64,000 nucleotides of DNA from Streptomyces sp. DSM 15324. GTDB taxonomy: Bacteria > Actinomycetota > Actinomycetes > Streptomycetales > Streptomycetaceae. Shown here piece after piece: positions 9,809 through 16,575 of this stretch. The notes beneath the pieces were generated by a model that saw only the letters and a program-made list of their open reading frames with translations, searched no databases and had not been told where the DNA came from. Made by a program: the position numbers and the translations under genes. Positions within the stretch are counted from its first letter, which is position 1; each line of letters starts with the position of its first letter. The stretch is taken from the NCBI RefSeq assembly GCF_001514285.1, contig NZ_KQ949027.1:1-64000 (forward strand), given 5' to 3'.

Positions 9809-10261
9809 ATGGACAGCCCCGTACCGCCCCGTGCCGCAGGCCCCGGACCCCGCCGCCGTGATCGCCACGGCCGGGGGATGCGGGGACCGATCGCGCCCCC
9901 TCAGGTGCCGTTGGCCGCCAGCCGCGCCGACGCGTTCGCCGATCTGGTGCAGGACTCCGTGGAGCGGCTGGAGCGGCGCTGGCCCCAGCTCGCCGAGATC
10001 GACTTCATGGTGCTCGAGGTGCCGCGCCCGGCGGCGGCCGACGAGCCGTGGAACGACGAGGCGGTGCCCCTCGGCGGGACGGTTCCCGCCCGGGAGGGGC
10101 GGCGGGCGCGGGTGGTCGTTTACCGGCGCCCGGTCGAGATCCGCACCAAAGGGCGCGACGAACGGGCCGCGCTGGTGCACGAGGTGGTCGTGGAACAGGT
10201 GGCGGAGCTGCTGGGGCTGACCCCGGAGACGGTGGATCCGCGTTACGGCGACGAGGACTGA
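9809..10261 (+). CDS. metallopeptidase family protein (zincin-like, PF06262 type)
   Basis: A 150-residue protein ending in the domain of minimal gluzincin-like metallopeptidases. The zinc motif region reads VHEVVVEQVAELLGLTPETVDP, where HExxxEQ replaces a canonical HExxH. A basic, disordered N-terminus of about 30 residues precedes the domain. There is no secretion signal. ATG at 9809 has no Shine-Dalgarno and lies just after a -10-like hexamer, so leaderless translation is likely. The homologue in M. tuberculosis sits at the same place beside DUF3499. It is the last conserved gene before the sugar island. Confidence 0.8.
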   Translation: MDSPVPPRAAGPGPRRRDRHGRGMRGPIAPPQVPLAASRADAFADLVQDSVERLERRWPQLAEIDFMVLEVPRPAAADEPWNDEAVPLGGTVPAREGRRARVVVYRRPVEIRTKGRDERAALVHEVVVEQVAELLGLTPETVDPRYGDED

Positions 10262-10279
10262 CGGCCGGCCGCCTCGGTG

Positions 10280-10834
10280 TCACAACAGGCCCAGCGCATC
10301 GAGGCCCAGGTAGGCGAGGTCGACATCGGTCACATCCCCGGAGCGGAGCAATTGGCGAAGCTCCTGCGGTGAAACGCTCAACACCTCGATGAACTCGGTG
10401 TCGTCCGGTTGGGCCGGTCCTCGACGCCTGCAGTTCAGGCCGACGGCGCAGTATTTCACCGACGAGCTGTACGAGTCGCCAAAGCACCGGCCCACGACCT
10501 TCAGGTCCCCGCCGTACCCGGTCTCCGCGAGCAGCTCGCGCGCGGCTGCGGCCAAGGGGGTCTCCCCGTCGTCGAGGTAGCCCCCCGGCAGCTCGTACAC
10601 GAGCTGTTCGGGTCCGGGCCGGAACTGGCGAGTGACGAGGGTCTCACCGGTCGTGGTCAGGGCCAGCACGGCAACGCTCGGCCGGTCCTCGCGGACGCTG
10701 AAGATCTCCACCGCACCGGACGGAAGGCGGTAGGTCACCTCGACCACGGAACGGCCATGGGCCTCGTACACGGTGGTCCGGGAGAGCTCCTCCCAGTCCG
10801 GTACCGGCCCTGCCGACGGCCGAGGTTCGCTCAA
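10280..10834 (-). CDS. NUDIX hydrolase, ADP-ribose pyrophosphatase-like
   Basis: A 184-residue NUDIX enzyme. The box runs from residue 84 to 107: GGYLDDGET...RELLAETGY, matching Gx5Ex7REUxEExGU except that the first Glu of the EE pair is Ala103, so one metal ligand is altered. The preceding VTRQFRPGPEQLVYELPGG is typical of the ADP-ribose/GDP-mannose pyrophosphatase group, giving a plausible nucleotide-sugar substrate. The start is a TTG at 10834 overlapping the TGA of the HAD gene (TTGA), indicating translational coupling. Last gene of the leftward half of the island. Confidence 0.82.
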   Translation of the reverse strand: MSEPRPSAGPVPDWEELSRTTVYEAHGRSVVEVTYRLPSGAVEIFSVREDRPSVAVLALTTTGETLVTRQFRPGPEQLVYELPGGYLDDGETPLAAAARELLAETGYGGDLKVVGRCFGDSYSSSVKYCAVGLNCRRRGPAQPDDTEFIEVLSVSPQELRQLLRSGDVTDVDLAYLGLDALGLL

Positions 10835-11631
10835 CGCAGCTCCAGTGGGGCCAGCAGCGGGGGTGCGACCTGCTCGGACTCCGGTGCGAGAAGAGCCTCG
10901 ATGTAGTCGGCAGTCTGCTCCCACCCGGTGACGGCCACGCACGGCACGCCCATCTGCCGAACCGGGTAGTCGTTGCCCCCCTCATCGAGTCGGTCCCCGA
11001 TGAAGAGGACGTCCTCGACACGCAGGTCCAGGTGTTCCAGCAGCCGCTGCATGCCGTAGGCCTTGTCAATGCCCTTCTTCGTGACATCGATGGAGGTGGA
11101 ACCCCCGCTGCGGACCTCCAGGTCGGGCAGGCGATCCACCGCGTACGCCCACAGGGCCCTGCGGCGGGAGCCATCAGGATCCCAGGCCGCCTTCGCGTGA
11201 TGAGGTGCCTGCTGCCCCAGGGCGGAGAAGGTGACCTGGCTGCCCCGGTCCTCGATGACCTCGCCCCACGTCTTCTCCTCCCACAGCCCCAGGGATTTCG
11301 CCCCTTCGGTCAGAACCGTGATGCTGAGCTGCTTCTCGCCGTCGGAGAGGTTCTCGCAGTAGATGTCCTGCCAGCCATTCGCTTCCCATCTGAGGTAGCG
11401 CGTGCCGCAGGTGGGCATGAGGTGAAGGCGTTCCGCGAGTTCAGGCTTGAGCGGCAGTTCCTGGAGGACCTGGGTCTGGAACTGTTCATATCGGCCACCG
11501 GAGATGATGCAGACATTCTTGACCGCGAGAAGGCGCAGCAGGCATTGGGCCATACGAGGAGTGATCTTCGCCTTGGACAGGGCGAGCGTGTCGTCCAGGT
11601 CGAACACCACAATGCGAGTCGACAGTACCAA
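10831..11631 (-). CDS. HAD-IIB protein resembling eukaryotic-type phosphomannomutase
   Basis: A 266-residue haloacid-dehalogenase protein. Motif I is VVFDLDDTLA (nucleophile D11, acid D13), motif II ISGG (S44), motif III lysine in GIDKAYG (K190), and motif IV GDRLDEGGND (212-221). The GGND form, the SIDVTKKGIDK segment and SGGRYEQFQTQ align well by eye with human PMM2 (GDKTMPGGND, SFDVFPDGWDK, VGGSDFEKVQEQ). An Arg in the PMM NVSPIGR motif is Gln here (SALGQ), so the substrate may differ. The TTG start at 11631 follows AAGGA; an upstream in-frame ATG would run into the phosphatase gene. It lies 43 bp after the GlpX-like gene. Alternatively a sugar-phosphate phosphatase. Confidence 0.7.
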   Translation of the reverse strand: MVLSTRIVVFDLDDTLALSKAKITPRMAQCLLRLLAVKNVCIISGGRYEQFQTQVLQELPLKPELAERLHLMPTCGTRYLRWEANGWQDIYCENLSDGEKQLSITVLTEGAKSLGLWEEKTWGEVIEDRGSQVTFSALGQQAPHHAKAAWDPDGSRRRALWAYAVDRLPDLEVRSGGSTSIDVTKKGIDKAYGMQRLLEHLDLRVEDVLFIGDRLDEGGNDYPVRQMGVPCVAVTGWEQTADYIEALLAPESEQVAPPLLAPLELR

Positions 11632-11674
11632 TGCGCCATCCTTTTCCTCATACGATCCGTGACCGAGGGTGAAT

Positions 11675-12838
11675 TCACCTTCGGTAGTCGAGCCTGATTC
11701 TGCCGATCCTCGCCGATGGTTTGACCAGGAAACCCTCGACATGGGCCACGCCTTCTCCCTGTGGTTCCGGTCCACGAATGCGGAGAGCCGGGTTGTCCGT
11801 GACGGCGAACAGAGCCGCGGCCCGACTCGTTCCCGGCCGGACCAGCTCGGCGCTTGTGTATTGGCGGTCTTTGCTCCAGCCGCTGGACCTCAGCGCGGCC
11901 TCCTCATCCTCGGAAAATTTGAACAGCGCGTCAAGGCACGTCAGGCCCGGCTCGGCACGTGGTCCCGAAACGGACGCAAGCCGGAACGCGAAGCCCAACG
12001 CTGGTGCGACGAGGTCCACGAGACCGGCAGCGAAAGCGAGTTCAGAGAGGCCGATTGCACCGATCATGCTATCGATCCGGGGCTCGGAGAGACCCACGAG
12101 CGACAGAAGGTAGGGCGGCTCGACGGTGACGCTTTCCGGAACGAGTACCTCGCGAACGTGACCCCGCATGAGGTCGATGAGGGTGCGGTGCATCGGCTTC
12201 GAGGCCACTGAGTGGGTCGACACCGTCAGGTCCTCGGGCCTCCTGCCCACTGACTCGGCAATGCGATCCAGGAGCTGAACGACGCCGTCCTCCGGCCTGG
12301 CCATGAGGTCGAGGTCGGGCAACAGGCCGATCGGCGCCATTACGGCGAAGGCCTGCAGATCGGGGACCGGCCGGACGCTGCTGCCGAAGCCCCCCAGGGT
12401 CAGAGCTCCCGGCTGGGCCGTCGCGGCCAGTTCGGTGCCGTCCACATAGTCGAAGACACCGTCGACGACGTGCGCGGCGCCGGTGTCGGGGGCGCCGAGC
12501 CACTGACCGCTGTGGGCACCCGGGCTGTCGTCGCGTTCGCCTTCTCCCGCGGCGACCCGGATGCCGAAGGGGGCCTGCCGAAGGATCTTCTCCGCGGCCT
12601 CGGTGGCCGCGCCGTCGACGGTGACCTTGCGCTCGTTCAACGACATGCCGTGGGCGAACCCCGCAGGGGCCTCGGCCGCCGCCAGTGCCGCGGACGCCAT
12701 CGCGGCGACGAGGTAGACGTCCTCCGCCTCTGCGGTCTCGCGTCCCCCGACGCCTTCAGCCGTGTCCGACCAGGTGACGGCGGCGCGGGTGATCCGCTCA
12801 TCGACCGCCAGGATCGCATTCTGTAGAATTTCGCCCAT
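11675..12838 (-). CDS. GlpX-like class II fructose-bisphosphatase family protein (divergent)
   Basis: A 387-residue protein whose middle follows class II fructose-1,6-bisphosphatase (GlpX): KVTVDGAATEAAEKIL (71-86), metal-binding GEGERDDSP (98-106), DYVDGTE (130-136, where GlpX has DPIEGT), then EDLTVSTHSVASKP and the GxxGLSELAFAAG segment near 285. The metal residues D130, D133 and E99 are kept, with Asp in place of one Glu. An N-terminal segment of about 60 residues and the tail differ from GlpX, and it is longer than usual. It probably hydrolyses a sugar bisphosphate or inositol-type phosphate, not necessarily fructose bisphosphate. ATG at 12838 is preceded by AGAGGGA. Confidence 0.72.
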   Translation of the reverse strand: MGEILQNAILAVDERITRAAVTWSDTAEGVGGRETAEAEDVYLVAAMASAALAAAEAPAGFAHGMSLNERKVTVDGAATEAAEKILRQAPFGIRVAAGEGERDDSPGAHSGQWLGAPDTGAAHVVDGVFDYVDGTELAATAQPGALTLGGFGSSVRPVPDLQAFAVMAPIGLLPDLDLMARPEDGVVQLLDRIAESVGRRPEDLTVSTHSVASKPMHRTLIDLMRGHVREVLVPESVTVEPPYLLSLVGLSEPRIDSMIGAIGLSELAFAAGLVDLVAPALGFAFRLASVSGPRAEPGLTCLDALFKFSEDEEAALRSSGWSKDRQYTSAELVRPGTSRAAALFAVTDNPALRIRGPEPQGEGVAHVEGFLVKPSARIGRIRLDYRR

Positions 12839-12906
12839 TTTCCCTCTTCACGTTCACGTCATTTCCGGCTCACAGTCGTCCGGGCGGCTCGCGGTCGTGG
12901 CAGACA

Positions 12907-14310
12907 TCACCGTGACCTACGCCTTCTCACACGTAGGAGCACCGCGAGAGGTACGACGATCAGCAGCGCCGAGACGCCCATCAGCCACCAGCGCCGTCCG
13001 TGCGACCAGTCCGCCACCTGCTCCACGAAACCAGGAATCTGGACCGCGGCCAGGACGACGCCCATGACGGCGATGAGAGAATCACGTCGGCCTTTCTCCC
13101 GTTCCTCTCGCACTCTCAGAAGGCTGAGCGATACGGTTTCGCATTTCTCCATGTCCCGGCTGAGAGTGGCAAGTACCTCTCTGGCCGGCCGTTCTCGCAC
13201 CGTCCATTCGTCCAGGCTTCGGTTCCTCCCTTCGAGCAACTTCTCCCGAAATCCAGTGCACTTGTCCAGGAGTGCCGCATGCTGGACCCTGCGGCGGGTC
13301 AGGAGAGACTGTTCACCGGGGGATATCTCGTTTCGCATGGAAAGATCCGTGAGGACCGCACGGTAGCGGGAACCCAGGTCGTCGCAAACAATCCTGCGCA
13401 GAATTCCCACCGTCCAGACGAAGATGGACGAGGAGTCGTACCCGTAGTGCGAGAGCCGGAACTGCGACCTGCCCCGCAACCAGGCCGGCAGGTGTGCCAT
13501 CTCCAGACAGCATTCGGAGTTTACGAACACCATGTGGTCGTCGAAGAACGCCATGCCGGTGCGCACGTGACCGAAGACGCTTTGGGGGCTCCGCCGGAGC
13601 CACAGGCCGTCCTCCAGAAGGTGATCCGTCGCGTAGGAGAGGAGGGCCGCGATCTCCCAGGCATACTTGGCGGACTCTTCGACCCCCGCGTACAGGCTGG
13701 TGCTCACCCGGTTCTGCGTACCGTCGAGGTTCCACACCTGCAGGGCGGCGGAACCTTCGACGGACCATGTCCTCTCGATACAGCCGGGCTCCAGGCTGGC
13801 CACTCGTGCCAGCGCTTCGGCGGACTGCTCCCGCAGGGTGCGGGAGACGTCGGGAGCGCCGAGCAGGGAGACGAAGCGCAGCAGGATGTCTGTGGTCAGG
13901 GGAGCAGTCAGCTCGATCGCTGTGGTCTCGTCGGTGATCGAGCCGGGCACGGACAGGAGCAGGGGCAGGGCCGTCAGGACGTACTCTCCGCCCAGGGAGA
14001 TCGCTGCCTGTCGCAGCCCGGCGGCGTGGCTGCTGCCCACCACACGGGCGAGGGCCGCGGGCAGGGGTCCGCAGTCGAACAAGGCGGAGTACATAAGACC
14101 GGAGCCGGGCCGCACCTTGGTCTGGTAGGAGCGGTCGTCGTCTATTTCCGGCAAGCCGCCGGATGCGAAAGCGCGCGAGAAGTCCACTCCCTCGGTGAGG
14201 CGGTGGGCGAAATAGACGACGACGGAACAGCCACTGATACGGAAGCGATCGGGGGCTGGGGGTTCCGGTACGTCACTGACATCAGCGAGCACTGCGAACT
14301 GATGGTCCAC
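12907..14310 (-). CDS. unknown protein with C-terminal membrane hairpin
   Basis: About 467 residues and no family I can name. A soluble region of about 400 residues contains a charged helical stretch near 330-400 (likely coiled coil) and is followed in the last 65 residues by two hydrophobic helices (DSLIAVMGVVLAAVQIPGF and WWLMGVSALLIVVPLAVLL) and a basic tail RVRRRRSR. This coiled-coil-plus-two-helix layout recalls CorA-like proteins, but no GMN motif is present. I chose the GTG at 14310 because GGAGGAG lies 6 bases upstream; a frame-compatible GTG at 14337 would place that site inside the gene. First gene of the leftward island operon, divergent from the SDR. Confidence 0.65.
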   Translation of the reverse strand: MDHQFAVLADVSDVPEPPAPDRFRISGCSVVVYFAHRLTEGVDFSRAFASGGLPEIDDDRSYQTKVRPGSGLMYSALFDCGPLPAALARVVGSSHAAGLRQAAISLGGEYVLTALPLLLSVPGSITDETTAIELTAPLTTDILLRFVSLLGAPDVSRTLREQSAEALARVASLEPGCIERTWSVEGSAALQVWNLDGTQNRVSTSLYAGVEESAKYAWEIAALLSYATDHLLEDGLWLRRSPQSVFGHVRTGMAFFDDHMVFVNSECCLEMAHLPAWLRGRSQFRLSHYGYDSSSIFVWTVGILRRIVCDDLGSRYRAVLTDLSMRNEISPGEQSLLTRRRVQHAALLDKCTGFREKLLEGRNRSLDEWTVRERPAREVLATLSRDMEKCETVSLSLLRVREEREKGRRDSLIAVMGVVLAAVQIPGFVEQVADWSHGRRWWLMGVSALLIVVPLAVLLRVRRRRSR

Positions 14311-14434
14311 GACTGGCTCCTCCGACAGCGGCGGCACATGGGCCGCAGTGTCGGCCCATGCCGAAGATACCGGCTGCTGAAGCGGGCGGTGCAGATCTCC
14401 AACGGCTCGTCACTCGCCCTATCTCGACGCCCTG

Positions 14435-14465
14435 TTGACTGATCACCGTCAGAGCGCTCTATGAT
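14435..14465 (+). promoter_or_regulatory. promoter for the rightward island operon
   Basis: TTGACT (14435-14440) and TATGAT (14460-14465) with a 19-base spacer. The start would fall near 14472, about 30 bases before the leader ORF. The -10 box contains the in-frame ATG at 14461, which argues that this ATG is not the SDR start. Confidence 0.6.
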
Positions 14466-14500
14466 TCCTGGTCTGTCTGACGAGCGCGGACTGGAGGAAC

Positions 14501-14527
14501 ATGTTCTTCCGTGGTGGCTTTCGATGA
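14501..14527 (+). CDS. 8-residue leader ORF (MFFRGGFR) coupled to the SDR gene
   Basis: GGAGGA at 14493-14498 precedes ATG-TTC-TTC-CGT-GGT-GGC-TTT-CGA-TGA. Its TGA overlaps the SDR ATG as ATGA (14524-14527). The SDR start has no Shine-Dalgarno of its own, so ribosomes probably reach it by termination-reinitiation from this leader. Whether the peptide itself matters is unknown. Confidence 0.5.
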   Translation: MFFRGGFR

Positions 14528-15468
14528 GAGTCGTTGTGACGGGCGCGTCGGGGTTCATGGGATCCCACCTCTGCGCCTTCCTGAGGTCTCGGGGAGACCA
14601 CGTCACAGAAGTCGACCTCCCGCACTGCGACATCGTCGACACCCCGCATCTGACACGGGTACTGGGCGAGGCGGAACCCGATCACATCTACCATCTGGCG
14701 GCCCAGGCCGGTGTGGGGATTTCTTGGCAGGACCCGGTCAGCACCTGGCGCTCGAACGCGTGGGGCAGCCTGTCCGTCCTGAAAGCCGTCCGATCAGCGT
14801 GCCCCGCAGCGAAAACCATCGTCATGAGCAGCGCCAGCGTGTTCGACGGAGCCCGGATCGACGAGCCCGTCGGTGAGGACCGGACACCCGCCCCGCTCTC
14901 GCCGTACGGGGCGAGCAAGCTGGCGGTCGAGTCGGCGGCGCGTCATTATGTCGCCGCTTATGGCCTCCGCGTGGTTCTCGTGCGGCCCTTTAACGTGATC
15001 GGGCCGGGTCAGGGCGGGGGCTACCTGGTTCCGGCCCTCGCTCGTCGTATAGCGACCGCCGTCCGGTCGGGGACGGAGCGCGTTCCCATCGGGAACCTGG
15101 AGACGTTCAGGGACTTCCTGGACGTGCGGGATGTTGTGCAGGGGCTGCACATGCTGATGGCGGGCGGAGAGCCCGGGGACATCTACAACCTGTGCACGGG
15201 AGTCGCCGTTTCGGTCCGCACCATCGTCGAGACGACGATCTCTCTCGGGGGCGGCCGCCTGGAGTACTTCCAGGAATCCGCGTTGGTGCGGAGGGAAGAC
15301 GTGCCGACGGTGGTCGGGGATCCCGGCAAAGTCCTTGCTCTGGCAGGGTGGCGGGCTTCTGTCCCGCTGGTCACCAGCCTCGCCGACGTCCTGGCGGAGG
15401 CATATGCGGAAGTGCGCCTTGAGCAACGTCTCGCGCCCACCGCCAGCAGTGCAGCCGCAAAACCCTGA
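14524..15468 (+). CDS. NAD-dependent sugar epimerase/reductase, GDP-4-keto-6-deoxymannose reductase-like
   Basis: A 314-residue extended SDR. The cofactor site is GASGFMG (7-13) with acidic D31 after the second strand, suggesting NAD. The catalytic pair is Y128-x3-K132 (YGASK). The segments VRPFNVIGPGQGGGYLVPAL and FRDFLDVRDVVQGL resemble GDP-6-deoxy-D-lyxo-4-hexulose reductase (Rmd) and GDP-mannose dehydratase. The site SSASVFD (102-108) lacks the Asp/Glu used by 4,6-dehydratases, so a reductase or epimerase is more likely than a dehydratase. It is followed after 34 bp by an aminotransferase, suggesting a deoxyaminosugar pathway; the substrate nucleotide is not proven. Confidence 0.78.
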   Translation: MRVVVTGASGFMGSHLCAFLRSRGDHVTEVDLPHCDIVDTPHLTRVLGEAEPDHIYHLAAQAGVGISWQDPVSTWRSNAWGSLSVLKAVRSACPAAKTIVMSSASVFDGARIDEPVGEDRTPAPLSPYGASKLAVESAARHYVAAYGLRVVLVRPFNVIGPGQGGGYLVPALARRIATAVRSGTERVPIGNLETFRDFLDVRDVVQGLHMLMAGGEPGDIYNLCTGVAVSVRTIVETTISLGGGRLEYFQESALVRREDVPTVVGDPGKVLALAGWRASVPLVTSLADVLAEAYAEVRLEQRLAPTASSAAAKP

Positions 15469-15502
15469 CCTGGGGTGTCCGAGAACGGTCTGTGAGGTGT
15501 GG

Positions 15503-16561
15503 ATGAGATTCCCGTTGTCCCGGCCGACCTTGGGGGATCAGGAGTCCGAGAACGTGCGGGACGCGATGGCATGGGGCTGGATCTCCGGCACCGGCTCGTA
15601 CGTCAGTGCTTTCGAGCGCTCGTTGGAACAGCGGATCGGCAGAGCGTTCGCGACGGTCGTCTCCAGTGGCACGACAGCGCTCGAAATCGCCCTGTCGGCT
15701 CTCGGCGTCGGCCCGGGCGACGAAGTCCTCGTCCCGGCTCTGACCTTCGCCGCGCCGGCGGCTGCGGTTCTCACGGTGGGAGCGGTACCGGTGCTGTGCG
15801 ACATCGACGCCGAGACCTGGACCATCGATGTCGAGGCCGCCCGGGCTCTGAGAACCCCTCGCACCAAAGCGATCATCACCGTCGATCTCATGGGTCATCC
15901 CTGCGACTACGAACGACTCGCCGAGCTGGAGATATCCATGGTCGAGGACGCGGCGCAGGCCCATGGGGCGCGGACCGGGAAGGGACCGGCCGGGAGCTTC
16001 GGGGTCGCGTCCATCTTCAGTTTCCATGTGAACAAGGCCATCACCTCGGGAGAGGGCGGGGCCGTCCTCACCGACGACGAGGAACTGGCCGAGAAGGTCC
16101 GGCTCCTCGCTCACCACGGCATGTCGCCACACCACCGGTATCACCACACCGTGGCCGGTCGCAACGGGCGGATGACGAATCTCAGCGCCGCCATCGGCAC
16201 AGCCCAGATGGCACGCTGGGACGAGTTGGTGGCCGGTCGCCGGGAGGCGGCCCGTCTTTACGACGCCCGGCTCAACGGCCTCGGCTTCTCCCCCAGGCCA
16301 CAGCGCACAGGGGTGTTGCCTTCGTGCTGGCTGTACTGCGTGACCTCACCGGAACGGGACGCCGTGGTGAAGCGGGCGCGCCACCGCGGCGTCGACGCCC
16401 GTGCGATCTGGCCTGCCCTGAGCGATCTTCCCCTGTACCGCCCCTACGCTCGTCTGCCCTGCCCGCAGGCGTCGAAGGTGTCCAGGACTGCTTTGTGGTT
16501 GCCGACCTGGTCGCACCTCACCCCCGAGGACGTGGAAGCGGTGACCGAGGTGATGGTGTGA
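15503..16561 (+). CDS. DegT/DnrJ/EryC1 aminotransferase, perosamine-synthase-like
   Basis: A 352-residue PLP-dependent sugar aminotransferase. The N-terminal FPLSRPTLGDQE and GWISGTGSYVSAFE, the cofactor Asp in VEDAAQAHGA (D149), the Schiff-base lysine in SFHVNKAITSGEGG (K178), and MTNLSAAIGTAQ near 225 closely resemble GDP-perosamine synthase (Per/RfbE), which aminates GDP-4-keto-6-deoxymannose. DegT relatives acting on dTDP- or UDP-sugars look similar, so the substrate is inferred mainly from the company of the Rmd-like SDR and GDP-mannose genes. ATG at 15503 is preceded by GAGGTG. Its TGA lies in a hairpin shared with the convergent DUF5719 gene. Confidence 0.82.
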   Translation: MRFPLSRPTLGDQESENVRDAMAWGWISGTGSYVSAFERSLEQRIGRAFATVVSSGTTALEIALSALGVGPGDEVLVPALTFAAPAAAVLTVGAVPVLCDIDAETWTIDVEAARALRTPRTKAIITVDLMGHPCDYERLAELEISMVEDAAQAHGARTGKGPAGSFGVASIFSFHVNKAITSGEGGAVLTDDEELAEKVRLLAHHGMSPHHRYHHTVAGRNGRMTNLSAAIGTAQMARWDELVAGRREAARLYDARLNGLGFSPRPQRTGVLPSCWLYCVTSPERDAVVKRARHRGVDARAIWPALSDLPLYRPYARLPCPQASKVSRTALWLPTWSHLTPEDVEAVTEVMV

Positions 16562-16575
16562 CCCGGTCGGGTCAC
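16558..16575. terminator. compact bidirectional hairpin containing both stop codons
   Basis: GTGACCC-GGTC-GGGTCAC. The TGA of the aminotransferase (16559-16561) lies in one arm and the TGA of the convergent DUF5719 gene (16572-16574 on the minus strand) in the other. The stem is short, so its strength as a terminator is uncertain. It also marks the right edge of the island. Confidence 0.45.

Noticed and set aside
14524..15468. GDP-mannose 4,6-dehydratase
   Set aside because: Shorter than GMD and lacks the Glu/Asp of the dehydratase active site.
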